Shown: positions 8,925 to 19,043, numbered from the stretch's first letter. The stretch: 39,592 bases of DNA from Bacteroidota bacterium (GCA_009908945.1 JAAAOI010000049.1:1-39592), one strand, 5' to 3'. Notes: generated by a model not told the origin, from the letters alone. Translations and numbers: made by a program.

Positions 8925-9662
8925 CTACGATAGATGGTCAGTATCCGGACGGGCCACAAAAAACTTGGTCCGTGACGGGGGCTCAAGGATTACAATGGCG
9001 CCCTGGCGGACCATTTCCAGGACGGCTAAGAAATGCGCAATGATCTTCCCGCGCGGCTCGTCGCGTAGGGCCTCAACAAAGGAGAAGCGTTCGGTTTGGC
9101 GCAGGCGCAACCGGATCGCTTCGCGGGCCTCGTCCACACTGTAATGCACGCGGTCGACGGTGTGGGCGGGGTCCTCGGCAATGGCCTCGCTGGTCAGCAG
9201 ACTGCGGAGGGAGCTGATAAGACGAAACACGGTGGCGTTGGTAAGCCGGGGCGCGCCATCGGTCTGCAGCGCGTCGTGCGCTGTCTTTTCTGGGCGCGTA
9301 AACAGCTCGTGCCGACGGTCGTGGCGGGTCTCTAACTCCGCGGCCGCCTCTTTGTAGCGGACATATTCAAGCAGACGCTCGACAAGCTCACGTCGCGGAT
9401 CGATAGGCGTACCGTCATCCGTACTTTCGGGCTGTGGCAGCAGCATCTGCGCCTTAATCCCGATAAGGATAGATGCCATGTAGATAAAGTCACCAACGCC
9501 ATCAAGATCGATCTCTTCCATCAGCCGCACATACGAGAGAAACTCGTGCGTGATCTGGCTGATGGGAATGTCGTAGATATCCAGCTCATCCCGGCGGATA
9601 AAAAAGAGGAGCAGGTCCAGCGGCCCCTCAAATTGGTCAAGTTCGACGCGGTAGGTAGCCAT
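8925..9662 (-). CDS. scpA: segregation and condensation protein A (kleisin)
   Basis: A 245-residue kleisin bridging the SMC heads. It begins with YRVELDQFEGPLDLLLFFI, the signature of the ScpA N-terminal helical domain that binds the SMC neck, followed by DELDIYDIPI and DFIYMASILIGIKAQMLLP. The C-terminal winged helix includes FLAVLEMVRQGAI. Its partner ScpB is encoded immediately downstream. Length is normal. Confidence 0.95.
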   Translation of the reverse strand: MATYRVELDQFEGPLDLLLFFIRRDELDIYDIPISQITHEFLSYVRLMEEIDLDGVGDFIYMASILIGIKAQMLLPQPESTDDGTPIDPRRELVERLLEYVRYKEAAAELETRHDRRHELFTRPEKTAHDALQTDGAPRLTNATVFRLISSLRSLLTSEAIAEDPAHTVDRVHYSVDEAREAIRLRLRQTERFSFVEALRDEPRGKIIAHFLAVLEMVRQGAIVILEPPSRTKFFVARPDTDHLS

Positions 9663-9674
9663 GTCGGCGGGGGG

Positions 9675-10592
9675 TTACTGCGCGCGAAACCAGTCCACTG
9701 TGCGAGCCAACCCATCGCGCAGGGTGACCTGGGGAGCCCAGCCCAGGGCGTCGTGGGTGTGGGCGTAGCTCAACACGCTCCGCCGCTGCTCACCGGGCTT
9801 TCCTTCGGCGTGGCGCTTTGCAATGTCCGGGTCGATCTCCTCACGGATCACCTCAAACAGTTCTACCACGTTTGTCTCTTTTGCGGTACCAACGTTGAAG
9901 GTTCCGGTGCCGTCGTAGGTGAGAGCGGCACGATTCGCCTCCACCACATCACCCACGTACACAAAATCTCTGGTCTGCAGCCCGTCCCCGTTGATGTAGG
10001 CCGTCTCTCCGTTAAGCATCCGCTGCGCGAAGATCGCCACCACCCCAGCCTCGCCGTGCGGGTTTTGCCGTGGCCCATACACATTCGCATAGCGAAGGGC
10101 AACATACGGAATGCCATACTGCTGCTGGTAGTAGTACAGGTAGCGTTCCGTGGCTAACTTGGTAATACCGTACGGTGAGAGCGGCCGGAGGGGATGCGCC
10201 TCGTCTTGGGGAGCGTACGCAGGCTCCCCATAGATAGCCCCCCCGGTGGAGGCAAACAGCACCTTTTTCAGTCCACTGCGGCGCGCCGCTTCCATCAGGT
10301 TGAGAAACCCACGCAGGTTCACGTCGGCGTCAAACGAGGGGTCGGCCACGGACCTCCGCACGTCCATCTGGGCGGCGTGGTGCACGAGCACGTCGTACCC
10401 CTCCGATTCCAGTAACTGGGCGGCAGGGGCACTGCGAATGTCATGGACATGCAGCGTGGCTTCGTCGGGGACGTTAGCTTCACGGCCCGAGGATAGATCA
10501 TCCAGGATATCTACGGTGTGGCCATCGGCAAGCATCGCATCCGCGACGTGGGAGCCAATGAACCCGGCACCGCCGGTTACAAGGATATGCAT
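9675..10592 (-). CDS. NAD-dependent sugar-nucleotide epimerase/dehydratase (UDP-glucose 4-epimerase-like)
   Basis: An extended short-chain dehydrogenase of 305 residues. The NAD-binding motif is GGAGFIGSH (7-15), the catalytic residues are S115/T116 with Y141 and K145 (YGITK), and the conserved RYANVYGPRQ is present. It most resembles the GalE-like proteins of bacteria that interconvert UDP-glucose and UDP-galactose or related sugars; the exact substrate is not visible. It is the first gene of the minus-strand run and is only 12 bp ahead of scpA. Confidence 0.88.
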   Translation of the reverse strand: MHILVTGGAGFIGSHVADAMLADGHTVDILDDLSSGREANVPDEATLHVHDIRSAPAAQLLESEGYDVLVHHAAQMDVRRSVADPSFDADVNLRGFLNLMEAARRSGLKKVLFASTGGAIYGEPAYAPQDEAHPLRPLSPYGITKLATERYLYYYQQQYGIPYVALRYANVYGPRQNPHGEAGVVAIFAQRMLNGETAYINGDGLQTRDFVYVGDVVEANRAALTYDGTGTFNVGTAKETNVVELFEVIREEIDPDIAKRHAEGKPGEQRRSVLSYAHTHDALGWAPQVTLRDGLARTVDWFRAQ

Positions 10593-10999
10593 TAAATGAG
10601 AAGAGTTAAGATAAGGACAGTTGCAATAACAGTTTTTAAATCATCGCTGGCTTGTTATGTCGACGGATCTGAGCCAGTGGCTGCGCCGCTCCGGGCGATC
10701 CGGCGTGCAGCACCGATCGGCCTGAGCCCTTGCTGCGGTCGTCATGATACAACATCTGGTGCGGAATGTATACCATGCAGTCGGAGGGCACTTCCAGCCC
10801 CAGCAGCAGCTTTGCACCTGATGGTGACGCGCTGAAGCACACGCCCTGGTACCGGGTGCACGGCAACCTGCATCATCTCCCACCAGATTGTGCGCAGTCT
10901 TTATGATCGAGGCGAACGAGGTCCACCCCGGCGTGCATGCTGGGATGGGTCCCTCGGGGCGGCTGTGGGCGCCGTTGGTGGGCCCGTCTTCGTATCGCC

Positions 11000-11028
11000 C
11001 ATGAGGGGCCTTCGTGGGGTCCCTCATG
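11000..11028. other. 8-bp inverted repeat downstream of pnp
   Basis: CATGAGGG (11000-11007) and CCCTCATG (11021-11028) pair perfectly around a 13-base loop. There is no T tract on either side. It may be a second 3'-end hairpin of the pnp transcript or a protein-binding site. Confidence 0.35.
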
Positions 11029-11043
11029 ACGTACACATACACC

Positions 11044-11076
11044 GCAGGGCAGAGGAATCAAGCCCCTCTGCCCTGC
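11044..11076 (-). terminator. 12-bp perfect stem-loop downstream of pnp
   Basis: The arms 11044-11055 and 11065-11076 are perfect complements around a 9-base loop, 44 bp beyond the pnp stop. There is no T tract after it on either strand. It may therefore be a 3'-end stabilising hairpin, or a terminator needing another factor, instead of a classical intrinsic terminator. Confidence 0.6.
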
Positions 11077-11107
11077 AGTGATATTCAGCAACAGTGATAT
11101 TCAGCAA
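11076..11107. repeat. exact 16-bp tandem duplication
   Basis: Two identical 16-bp copies (11076-11091 and 11092-11107) abut the hairpin downstream of pnp and end 13 bp from the pnp stop codon. No function is visible; it is another example of the window's tandem duplications. Confidence 0.85.
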
Positions 11108-11119
11108 CAACAGGTGGTG

Positions 11120-13252
11120 CTACCTCGAGCCATTGCTTTTCGAAACAAACGGCTTGCGCGATAGACGCAGTTTGCCGTCGTTGCGCACTTCGGTAAGGCG
11201 CACCTTCACCTTGTCGCCTACCTGCATGTAATCCTCCACCTTATCCACGTAGTCGTGGTCGATTTCGGAGATGTGCAGGAGGCCTTCACGGCCCGGCATG
11301 ATTTCGATGATAGCACCAAAGCCCTTGATGCTCTTCACCGTGCCCTCGTAGTCCTCACCGGCTTCCGGCACCGTCACGATGTTCTTGATGCGCTCGATGG
11401 CCGCATCTGAGGCGGCCTGATCGGCAGCGGCAATCGTGACGTAGCCCATGCCATCGCGCTCGTCGATGTCGATCGACGCGCCCGTATCGGCTTGGATCCC
11501 TTTGATGACCTTGCCACCCGGCCCAATGACAGCACCAATGAAGTCGCTGTCGATGGTGATCTGGGTGAGGCGGGGCGCATGCGGCGAGAGCTCCTGACGG
11601 GGCTCTGGGAGTGTCTGCTGCATCTTGTCGAGGATGTGCTCGCGCGCATCCCGCGCCTGGTTCAGCGCTTGCAGCATAAGCTGGCGGGAGAGCCCGCTGA
11701 TCTTGATGTCCATCTGGCAGGCCGTGATCCCGTCTCGGGTACCCGTCAGTTTGAAGTCCATGTCGCCCAGGTGATCCTCAGTGCCGAGGATGTCGGTCAG
11801 GATCGCCGTCTCATCACCTTCCTGGATGAGACCCATCGCAATACCCGCGACCGGCTTCTTCACCGGCACGCCGGCATCCATCAGCGCCAGGGAGCCGGAG
11901 CAAACGCTGGCCATGGACGAGGAGCCATTGGATTCGAGCACGTCGGCGTTAATGCGAATGGTGTAGGGAAACGCGTCGTGGTCGGGCAGTTGGCCTTGCA
12001 GTGCCCGCTCGGCAAGCATGCCGTGGCCGATCTCGCGACGCCCGGGGCCGCGCAGGTAGCGTGCCTCGCCTACACAGAACGGAGGAAAGCGGTAGTGCAG
12101 GAAGAAGCGCTTGTCTTCCTGGTCAAAGATCTGATCCACCGGCTGCACGTCTTTGGATGTGCCCAGGGTGACCGCGGCCAGTACCTGGGTTTCGCCACGG
12201 GTGAATACTGAGGAGCCGTGGGCGCGCGGGAGCGTCTTCGTTTCCGACCAGATGTCGCGCACGTCTGTGCGGCTACGGCCGTCAATTCGGCGCCCGTCCT
12301 CCACGATCATCGCCCGCATGGCCTCTTTCTCCACCTTGGAGACCGCCTCTTTGATTTCGCCGGCGGTGTAGCCTTCGGGCGTGGTGTCGTCATCGCCGAG
12401 CAACTCGTCCACTGCGTCGGCCTTGATCGCGTCAATGCCGCCGTAGAACGACTCTTTTTCGTAAGGTGCGCTCACGTGCTCGCGCATGCGGTCGGCCGTG
12501 AGATCACGCACCGTGTCCACAAGCGCCTCGTCCACCACGTAGGGCGTGTACTCGAACGGTTCCTTGGTGCCGGCTTCAGCCAACAGCTCTTCCTGGAGCG
12601 CACAAAGCTTGCGAATGGCATCGTGGGCCACATCCAGAGCCTCCACCATTTCCTCTTCACTGATCTCATCCATCTCGCCTTCGACCATCACGATGGCGTC
12701 CTGCTTACCAGCCACCACGAGGTTGATATCAGAAGACTCAAGCTCTGGAATCGTAGGGTTGATGACGAACTCGCCGTCGACGCGTCCCACGCGCACCTCA
12801 GCAATCGGACCGTCAAACGGTGCACCACCCAGCAGCAGCGCCGCAGAGGCGCCAACACCTGCAAGGATGTCCGCATCGTTTTCGTCGTCGGCCGAGACCA
12901 CAAAGCAGATGATCTGCGTCTCGTGCCGGAAGCCATCCGGGAAAAGCGGACGCACGGCACGGTCTACGAGCCGGGAGGTTAAAATCTCTTTGTCGTTCGA
13001 GCGTCCCTCCCGCTTCATGAAGCCACCGGGGATGCGCCCGCCGGAAGCGAAGTTCTCACGGTAGTCCACCGTGAGGGGGAAGAAGTTCATGTCAGGTTTG
13101 GGCCGGTCATCCATCACGGCTGTGCAGAGCGCCATGGTGTCGCCGAGGCGCACGACGACAGCGCCGTCGGCCTGCTTAGCCAGCTTGCCCGTCTCAATCG
13201 ACAGGGTTTTGCCGGGGGCCAGTTCAATCGATTTTGTTATGCCTTGGTGCAT
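11120..13252 (-). CDS. pnp: polyribonucleotide nucleotidyltransferase (PNPase)
   Basis: A 710-residue phosphorolytic 3'-5' exoribonuclease of the RNA degradosome. Two RNase PH domains (about 10-230 and 310-545) are followed by a KH domain with FIGAVIGPGGKVIKGI (about 563-620) and a C-terminal S1 domain (EDYEGTVKSIKGFGAIIEI). The FFLHYRFPPFCVGEARYLRG and NGSSSMASVCS segments of the active second PH domain are intact. Last gene of the rimP-to-pnp operon, 111 bp after rpsO. Confidence 0.98.
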   Translation of the reverse strand: MHQGITKSIELAPGKTLSIETGKLAKQADGAVVVRLGDTMALCTAVMDDRPKPDMNFFPLTVDYRENFASGGRIPGGFMKREGRSNDKEILTSRLVDRAVRPLFPDGFRHETQIICFVVSADDENDADILAGVGASAALLLGGAPFDGPIAEVRVGRVDGEFVINPTIPELESSDINLVVAGKQDAIVMVEGEMDEISEEEMVEALDVAHDAIRKLCALQEELLAEAGTKEPFEYTPYVVDEALVDTVRDLTADRMREHVSAPYEKESFYGGIDAIKADAVDELLGDDDTTPEGYTAGEIKEAVSKVEKEAMRAMIVEDGRRIDGRSRTDVRDIWSETKTLPRAHGSSVFTRGETQVLAAVTLGTSKDVQPVDQIFDQEDKRFFLHYRFPPFCVGEARYLRGPGRREIGHGMLAERALQGQLPDHDAFPYTIRINADVLESNGSSSMASVCSGSLALMDAGVPVKKPVAGIAMGLIQEGDETAILTDILGTEDHLGDMDFKLTGTRDGITACQMDIKISGLSRQLMLQALNQARDAREHILDKMQQTLPEPRQELSPHAPRLTQITIDSDFIGAVIGPGGKVIKGIQADTGASIDIDERDGMGYVTIAAADQAASDAAIERIKNIVTVPEAGEDYEGTVKSIKGFGAIIEIMPGREGLLHISEIDHDYVDKVEDYMQVGDKVKVRLTEVRNDGKLRLSRKPFVSKSNGSR

Positions 13253-13363
13253 AGTCAGTAGCTACAGTGTATGATCTTGTGTCGTCTCAACGCGATGTTG
13301 CCGCAGCCGCAGGGCCGGGGCAACCAACAAACGACACCCCGTGCCGGAGTGCCGTCTGAAATC

Positions 13364-13630
13364 CTACTTACGAATACCGAGCTTTTTGATGATCGAACGG
13401 TACCGTTCAATGTCGTCCTTCATGAGGTAGTTGAGCAGGCGGCGACGCTTACCGACCAGCTGCAGTAGACCACGCCGGGTAGCGTGGTCGTTCTTGTGCT
13501 CGCGGAGGTGCTCCGTAAGATTGTTGATGCGCGTCGTGAAAATGGCAATTTGCACTTCGGTCGACCCGGTGTCATCGGGGCCGTTGCCATGCTCTTGAAT
13601 GAGTTCTTGCGTCTTCTCTTTCGTAATCAT
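13364..13630 (-). CDS. rpsO: 30S ribosomal protein S15
   Basis: An 88-residue protein of normal length that binds 16S rRNA and helps the platform assemble. Recognised by [17 protein letters not shown] near the start and the basic [12 protein letters not shown] segment near the end. Gene order rpsO-pnp is one of the most conserved pairs in bacteria. A 171-bp gap separates it from ribF. Confidence 0.98.
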   Translation of the reverse strand: MITKEKTQELIQEHGNGPDDTGSTEVQIAIFTTRINNLTEHLREHKNDHATRRGLLQLVGKRRRLLNYLMKDDIERYRSIIKKLGIRK

Positions 13631-13801
13631 GCGGCTATGTCTTCGTGAAGTGTCGCTACCAAGAGCTACCGCCGGGGTAAGCTCCGAGTAGAACCTGTGA
13701 GTGGCTGCTGCGCTTCGTCACAGATAAGCGAGTAGAAAGCAGTGTAAGTAGACGTGAGGAGGCCCGCGGCAGTTCCATCGGACGTGGTTCAGCGGGGTAG
13801 C

Positions 13802-14761
13802 TCACGGCTCGTTTTTCGAAAAGATCGCCTCGCAGGCGGCCCGGTCTTTTTTGAGCTGAGCAACGAGGGCCTCCGGGCCGTCAAAGGACCGTTCATCCCG
13901 AATCCGCTCAAGGAAATGCAACCGCAGCTGTTCACCGTATAAGTCTCCCGCGAAGTCCAGCACGTGAGCTTCCACCGTGCGGTCTGTACCGTTGAATGTC
14001 GGGCGGTACCCGATGTTGACCATGGCTGGTTGTTTTCTTGCAATAACGGATGTTGCGGATGCGGCAGCGCCAGTGACCCAGGCCGCGTAGACCCCACGAG
14101 CCGGGATGATCTTACGGGGTGGAATGCCATCCAGATTAGCGGTCGGAAACCCGATGGTGCGGCCGCGCTTCTCGCCTTCGACCACCGTGCCGCACAGCCG
14201 ATACGGGCGCGTAAGCAACCCACGGGCCTCCGCAACCTCTCCAGCCCCGCCGACCAGTTCACGAATCCGTGTGGACGAGACCTTGGCGCGGTCCACGACT
14301 TGCTTGGAGATGATTTCCACACCAAAGCCGTACCGTTCTCCCAACCGGCGCAGCGTCTGCCCATCCCCTTCCCCCTTGTGCCCGAAGGAGTGGTCGTACC
14401 CCACGATGATGTTCACCAGCCCGATCCGGTTGACCAGCACATCGCGGACGTAGGCCTCAGGCGACATCTCGGAGAAGTGCTCCGTAAACGGTAACACCAC
14501 GAAGCGGTCGATACCTACGGCTTCCAGCAGTTCACCGCGTTCCTCCACCGTCGTCAGTAGCGGCATGGGGGTGTCGCCAAGTACTTCACGCGGATGCGGG
14601 TCGAACGTAAGCAGGGTGCTCTGAGCCTCTTGCGCCACCGCCTGCCTCTTCACGCGCTCCAAGATCTGCTGATGCCCGGCGTGCACACCGTCAAAGGTCC
14701 CCACCGTCACAACAGACTGCGGGTGATGCTCAACGTTCGCTAAGCCAAATTGGCGTTTCAT
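13802..14761 (-). CDS. ribF: bifunctional riboflavin kinase/FAD synthetase
   Basis: Makes FMN and then FAD from riboflavin and ATP. The 319 residues begin with the nucleotidyltransferase domain: GTFDGVHAGHQ near residue 22, and GYDHSFGHKGEGD around 118. The C-terminal flavokinase domain has the RGRTIGFPTANL motif near residue 195. Both halves look intact. It lies between truB and rpsO, the usual place in this operon. Confidence 0.96.
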   Translation of the reverse strand: MKRQFGLANVEHHPQSVVTVGTFDGVHAGHQQILERVKRQAVAQEAQSTLLTFDPHPREVLGDTPMPLLTTVEERGELLEAVGIDRFVVLPFTEHFSEMSPEAYVRDVLVNRIGLVNIIVGYDHSFGHKGEGDGQTLRRLGERYGFGVEIISKQVVDRAKVSSTRIRELVGGAGEVAEARGLLTRPYRLCGTVVEGEKRGRTIGFPTANLDGIPPRKIIPARGVYAAWVTGAAASATSVIARKQPAMVNIGYRPTFNGTDRTVEAHVLDFAGDLYGEQLRLHFLERIRDERSFDGPEALVAQLKKDRAACEAIFSKNEP

Positions 14762-14804
14762 GCCGGGTGCGATTAATGAACGAAGAAGCCCACACGTCAG
14801 AGAG

Positions 14805-15533
14805 TTAGGCAGAGGGTGTCGCCTGGGCCACAGCCTGGGTCAGTTGGCCCATCGTCCAGGCATCAGATAGCTGATGCTTGCCGATGCCGGTGCGGACAAG
14901 GCTGGACAGGTAGGCGCCCACACCGAGCGCTTGGCCCAGGTCGTGCGCGAGCGAACGGACGTACGTACCTTTAGAGCAACGCACACGGAACGTCACGTCA
15001 GGCCCGCGGTGCTCCAGGACATCGAAGCTATGAACTGTAACGGTGCGCTCCGGGACTTCCACCTCTTCCCCACGGCGCGCTTTCTTGTAGAGCCGCTCGC
15101 CATCGACCTTGATGGCGGCGTACATGGGAGGACGCTGCACAATGGTGCCCACAAACTGCTGACGTACGGTGTCCAGGGCTTCCGTACTCACCATTGCCCA
15201 CGGGCCCACCGGTGTGACGGGAAGCTCGGCATCGTAGGAGTCCGTACTGCCCCCCAGGCGCAACGTGCCGACGTACGTCTTCTCCTGCCTCATGAACGAC
15301 TCCATGTGGCGCGTGGCCGGGCGGCCGACGAGGATGATAAGGAGCCCGGTGGCCAGCGGATCGAGGGTGCCGGCATGGCCAACCTTCCGCACGCCTGTGA
15401 GCGCACGTACGCGCTCGACGACCTTGAACGAAGACCAGTGGAGCGGTTTGTCGACCAGCAGTACCGACCCGTTCCAGTCGTTGGGAACGACCGGCGGTGG
15501 GCGAAGATGAGGTGGAGCCGAAGCGGAGGTCAC
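14805..15533 (-). CDS. truB: tRNA pseudouridine-55 synthase
   Basis: Makes pseudouridine 55 in the T-loop of tRNAs. The 242 residues include the catalytic aspartate D58 in KVGHAGTLDPLATGLL, then the family motifs KTYVGTLRLG and YAAIKVDGERLYKKAR. The protein ends soon after the catalytic domain, with a reduced C-terminal (PUA-like) part compared with E. coli TruB (314 residues, from memory). Such short forms are common outside the gammaproteobacteria. It starts 8 bp after rbfA. Confidence 0.96.
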   Translation of the reverse strand: MTSASAPPHLRPPPVVPNDWNGSVLLVDKPLHWSSFKVVERVRALTGVRKVGHAGTLDPLATGLLIILVGRPATRHMESFMRQEKTYVGTLRLGGSTDSYDAELPVTPVGPWAMVSTEALDTVRQQFVGTIVQRPPMYAAIKVDGERLYKKARRGEEVEVPERTVTVHSFDVLEHRGPDVTFRVRCSKGTYVRSLAHDLGQALGVGAYLSSLVRTGIGKHQLSDAWTMGQLTQAVAQATPSA

Positions 15534-15541
15534 CGAGGAAG

Positions 15542-15925
15542 TTACGCGTCGTCTGTGCTGGAATTGCGCCGCTCACGTTCGGCCTGAATGCGGTCGAACA
15601 GGTTCTCCATGCGCTCCGCTCGTTGCAGCGACTCATCGAGGAACAGGCGCAGCTCCGGGACAATGCGCAGCTGATGGCGCACCCGGGAGGCCAGCGCCGA
15701 CCGGAGCTCAGGCAGCTGGCTCTCCAGCCGCTTGAACGTGGTTTCGCGCTGCTCAGAGGAGTCCCCCATTACGCTCACGTACACGTACGCAATGGACAGG
15801 TCCTTCGTGACGCGGGCATCGGTGACCGTCACGAGCGGCTTTACCTGATCAGCAAAGTCGGTGCTCAGTAGCTTCGCCACTTCACGCTGAATAAGCTTGG
15901 CGACGCGTTCGGTGCGAATACTCAT
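15542..15925 (-). CDS. rbfA: ribosome-binding factor A
   Basis: A 127-residue KH-like protein needed for late maturation of the 30S subunit. It begins [20 protein letters not shown] and contains [20 protein letters not shown] and [14 protein letters not shown], all typical of RbfA. The frame is open far upstream into infB, but family length and the conserved start place the ATG at 15925. Confidence 0.95.
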   Translation of the reverse strand: MSIRTERVAKLIQREVAKLLSTDFADQVKPLVTVTDARVTKDLSIAYVYVSVMGDSSEQRETTFKRLESQLPELRSALASRVRHQLRIVPELRLFLDESLQRAERMENLFDRIQAERERRNSSTDDA

Positions 15926-16010
15926 AAGAGAACGGGCTGGGGTGGATACGGCGGCGGTCAGAGGAGCCAACGAGACGCACGGCAAAGGGTGAGGGCCTGA
16001 ACCGGCGCCT

Positions 16011-19000
16011 CTACACTTCCAGCGTACGTTTCTCTTCGACGATCTTGTAGGCCTCGATGACATCGCCCGCCTTGATATCGTTGAAGTTCTTAATCCCAAG
16101 GCCACACTCGAAGCTGGTCTGCACTTCGCGGACATCTTCCTTGAAGCGGCGCAGGGAGTCAACCTCGCCTTCGTAGACCACCACGCCGTCGCGCACAAGA
16201 CGGATGTTGTCGTTTCGGTTGATGCGGCCTTCCGTGACGTAACACCCGGCAACCGTGCCCGCCTTCGGCACCTTGAAGATGTCCCGCACTTCGGCAATGC
16301 CAACGGTCTCTTCGCTGGTTTCGGGCGAGAGCATCCCTTCCAGCGCGTCGTGAACGTCTTGAATGGCATTGTAGATGATCGAGTACGTCCGGATATCAAT
16401 CTCCTCTTCCTGCGCAGCCGATCGCGCGCCCGTCGTCGGACGCACCTGGAAGCCCAGGATGACAGCATTTGAGGCGGACGCCAGCATGACGTCGCTTTCG
16501 CTGATGGCCCCAACGCCCGTGTGGATGATATTAACAGCGACCTCGTCCGTGCGTAGTTTCAGCAGGGCGTCGGAAAGGGCTTCGACGGAACCGCCCACAT
16601 CGCCTTTCACAATGAGGTTCAGCTCCTGGAACTCGCCGAGGGCCATGCGGCGGCTGATGTCGTCGAGCGTCACCCGCTTCTGCTGACGGATGCTTTGCTC
16701 GCGATAGATCTGCTGGCGGCGTTGGGCAATTTCGCGTGCCCGGCCCTCCTCTTCCAGCGAGACGAACTGGTCCCCCACTTCGGGCGAGCCCGAGAGGCCC
16801 AGAATCAGGGCCGGCTCTGATGGGCCGACCTCCTCGACGCGGTTGTCGCGCTCGTCAAACATGGCACGGATCCGGCCGCTGTGCATCCCGGCGACAAACG
16901 GATCGCCGACGTGCAGGGTGCCGTTTTTGACGAGGATCGTGGCAACGTTGCCGCGGCCTTTCTCCAGGCGGCTTTCGATGACCACACCATCGGCGCGGCG
17001 GTTGGGGTTGGCCTGGAACTCGCGCAGGTCGGCCTCGAGCAATACCTTTTCGATGAGGTCATCAATACCGTCGCCCGTCTCAGCCGATACCTGAGCGCAC
17101 TGCACCTTACCGCCGTACGGCTCAACCAAAACGCCTTCCTCTGCAAGTTCCTGCATCACCTTTTGTGCGTCGGCCTCGGGCAGGTCCATCTTGTTGATGG
17201 CCACCACCATGGGGACTTCGGCGGCTTTGGCGTGGTTGATGGCCTCGATTGTCTGCGGCATCACCGAATCGTTGGCAGCCACCACAAGGATGACAATATC
17301 GGTGGCCTTCGCGCCGCGGGCCCGCATGGCCGTAAACGCCTCGTGGCCTGGCGTGTCGAGGAAGGTGATGGCACCTTCCTGCAGTTGCACGGTGTAGGCA
17401 CCGATGTGCTGGGTAATACCGCCAGCCTCGCCCGCTACCACATCCGCCTTGCGCATGTAGTCAAGCAGGGACGTCTTACCGTGGTCCACATGGCCCATAA
17501 CCGTGACGACGGGCGGGCGCGGCTCCAGATCTTCCGGAGCGTCTTCCTCCAGTTGGATATCCGCAACGTCGAACTGGTCGATAAACTCGACCTCGTACCC
17601 GAACTCATCAGCGACAAACTGGATGGTATCGGCGTCCAGGCGCTGGTTAATGGACACCATCATGCCGGAGCTGAAGAGCGTCTCGATCACGTCGTTGACT
17701 GGCTCACCCATGAGGTTGGCCAGTTCACCCGTCGAGACGTACTCGGTGATTTCAAGGACCTGCTCCTGCTCTTTAGCTTCTTGAAGCTCGCGCTCCCGCT
17801 CTTCAGCATGGCGTTCCCGGCGTTGCCGGCGCCGCTGCTGGCGTACGCGCTGCGCGCCATGCTCCAGTTCGCGGAGGGTTTCCTGCAGCGTCTGCTCGAC
17901 GTCCTCCTCGTCGACCTTCTTTTTCTTTTTGCGGCCTTTCTTCTTCCGGCGGGTCTGCTCGACGTCCTCCTCGTCGACCTTCTTTTTCTTTTTGCGGCCT
18001 TTCTTCTTCCGGCGGGACTTCTTCTTGCCGCGGTCCTCGAATTTCACCTTGTTGCCCTTCGCGGAGGCTGCTTTCCGCTTGCGCTTACGCTTGCGTTTGC
18101 GCTTGCCGCGATCGTCGTCGACCTTGCTGAGATCGACCTTGCCGAGCACCTTGGTGCCTTCCAGCTTGTACCGGTCGGCCTTCAGTACCCGGTCAGCGAT
18201 TCCGTCTTCGTCCTCCAGTTCGTCCACCGTGTCGATGTCCTCACTGTCGAGGGCATCCACAGCCTCTCCCCGGTGAAGCCGCGTAGGCTCACCCGCCGCT
18301 GTCGTTTCTGCGTCTGCCGTCTCGGCATCGGCAGTGTCCGCATCTGTGGTGTCGGCCTCGGTGGTGTCGGCCTCGGTGGTGTCGGCCTCATCGGTGGCTG
18401 CCTCGCCGGCCGGTGAGGTTTCTGCTGCCACCGTCGATTCTTCGGGCTGCGCGGTGTCGCGTTCCACATCCTCATCCGCGGCAGCTGCCGGCTCTGCTGC
18501 GGCCGCCGACTCCTGGTCGGATGCCGCCTCAGCGTCGGCTGTCGGCTCTTCTGCCGGGGCCTCTGCTGCAGAAGTGTCGGGCTCTGCCCCGGCCTCCGCA
18601 TCGGCTACTGCCTCGGCAGGGGCCTCCTCCGTCACCGCCTCATCTTGAGCGGCGTCGTCCACGCCGTCGGTGGCGGTGGGCTCTGCTGCCACCTCTTCCG
18701 CGGAGGCCTCGTCGGCGACCGCCTCTTCCGGGGCTTCGTCCGCGGCTTCTTGTGCCGCTTCGGCAGGCTCCGGCTCGTCGGGGGCAGCCGCTGCGGCTTC
18801 CTCCGCCCGGCGCTCGTCGCGCAGTTGCTTCACGCGCTCCGCCATTTCGCGGTCAGCCGCAAAGTTTATGAGGAGTTCCTCATAGGCTTCGGGCTCGGTG
18901 ATTGCGGCATTGATTCCCGACCCCTTGAGGCTGTCGCCATACCCTTCGTCCTCCAAGAACTGCGTCAGGGTATTGACCGCCACATTGAGCTCCCGGGATA

Positions 19001-19043
19001 CCTTAAAGAGCCGTTTCTTTTTAAACTTTTCCGTCGTCGCCAT
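16011..19043 (-). CDS. infB: translation initiation factor IF-2
   Basis: A GTPase of 1010 residues that brings initiator tRNA to the 30S subunit. The first 55 residues form the conserved N-terminal IF2 helical domain. Residues of about 75-270 are almost only Ala, Glu, Asp and Thr; then comes a Lys/Arg-rich stretch (about 315-390). The G domain starts near 515 with GHVDHGKTS, then DTPGHEAF and NKMD, followed by domains II-IV. The length is large for IF-2 because of the linker, which includes an exact 21-residue tandem duplication and three copies of a 5-residue repeat. The extreme acidity fits a halophile. It follows nusA after a 104-bp gap with no ylxR-like gene between them. Confidence 0.97.
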   Translation of the reverse strand: MATTEKFKKKRLFKVSRELNVAVNTLTQFLEDEGYGDSLKGSGINAAITEPEAYEELLINFAADREMAERVKQLRDERRAEEAAAAAPDEPEPAEAAQEAADEAPEEAVADEASAEEVAAEPTATDGVDDAAQDEAVTEEAPAEAVADAEAGAEPDTSAAEAPAEEPTADAEAASDQESAAAAEPAAAADEDVERDTAQPEESTVAAETSPAGEAATDEADTTEADTTEADTTDADTADAETADAETTAAGEPTRLHRGEAVDALDSEDIDTVDELEDEDGIADRVLKADRYKLEGTKVLGKVDLSKVDDDRGKRKRKRKRKRKAASAKGNKVKFEDRGKKKSRRKKKGRKKKKKVDEEDVEQTRRKKKGRKKKKKVDEEDVEQTLQETLRELEHGAQRVRQQRRRQRRERHAEERERELQEAKEQEQVLEITEYVSTGELANLMGEPVNDVIETLFSSGMMVSINQRLDADTIQFVADEFGYEVEFIDQFDVADIQLEEDAPEDLEPRPPVVTVMGHVDHGKTSLLDYMRKADVVAGEAGGITQHIGAYTVQLQEGAITFLDTPGHEAFTAMRARGAKATDIVILVVAANDSVMPQTIEAINHAKAAEVPMVVAINKMDLPEADAQKVMQELAEEGVLVEPYGGKVQCAQVSAETGDGIDDLIEKVLLEADLREFQANPNRRADGVVIESRLEKGRGNVATILVKNGTLHVGDPFVAGMHSGRIRAMFDERDNRVEEVGPSEPALILGLSGSPEVGDQFVSLEEEGRAREIAQRRQQIYREQSIRQQKRVTLDDISRRMALGEFQELNLIVKGDVGGSVEALSDALLKLRTDEVAVNIIHTGVGAISESDVMLASASNAVILGFQVRPTTGARSAAQEEEIDIRTYSIIYNAIQDVHDALEGMLSPETSEETVGIAEVRDIFKVPKAGTVAGCYVTEGRINRNDNIRLVRDGVVVYEGEVDSLRRFKEDVREVQTSFECGLGIKNFNDIKAGDVIEAYKIVEEKRTLEV
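17890..18015 (-). repeat. exact 63-bp tandem duplication inside infB
   Basis: Copies 17890-17952 and 17953-18015 are identical at all 63 positions. The unit adds 21 residues and keeps the frame, doubling a basic-then-acidic block that contains [14 protein letters not shown] in the IF-2 linker. Identity at the DNA level points to a recent event. Confidence 0.95.
18346..18390 (-). repeat. three 15-bp tandem repeats inside infB
   Basis: Copies at 18346-18360, 18361-18375 and 18376-18390 are identical except for the last base of the third. They encode three successive EADTT-type units in the acidic linker of IF-2. Confidence 0.85.

Larger units (their letters stand above)
10593..11119 (+). other. 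527-bp gene-free stretch between pnp and the epimerase gene
   Basis: No convincing gene was recognised here. On the minus strand a 76-codon frame (10636-10866) is open but matches no family I know. The right half holds two inverted repeats (11000-11028 and 11044-11076) and a 16-bp tandem duplication. The region must hold the promoter for the epimerase cluster and the 3' end of the pnp transcript. Confidence 0.5.

Noticed and set aside
13780-13815. tRNA-like sequence (GTGGTTCAGCGGGGTAGCTC) between rpsO and ribF
   Set aside because: It runs into the ribF coding sequence, and no matching acceptor, anticodon or T-arm follows.
3086-14050. Shared 13-mer TTGCAATAACGGA near 3086 and 14038
   Set aside because: Shared 13-mers are expected by chance in a window this size, and both lie inside unrelated genes.
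15542-16513. 323-codon version of RbfA
   Set aside because: The first 196 residues are an out-of-frame reading of the end of infB; the conserved RbfA start is at 15925.
16881-18416. Plus-strand open frame (511 codons) with leucine-rich stretches over infB
   Set aside because: It is antisense to IF-2. The leucine runs are the reverse reading of the lysine- and glutamate-rich linker.
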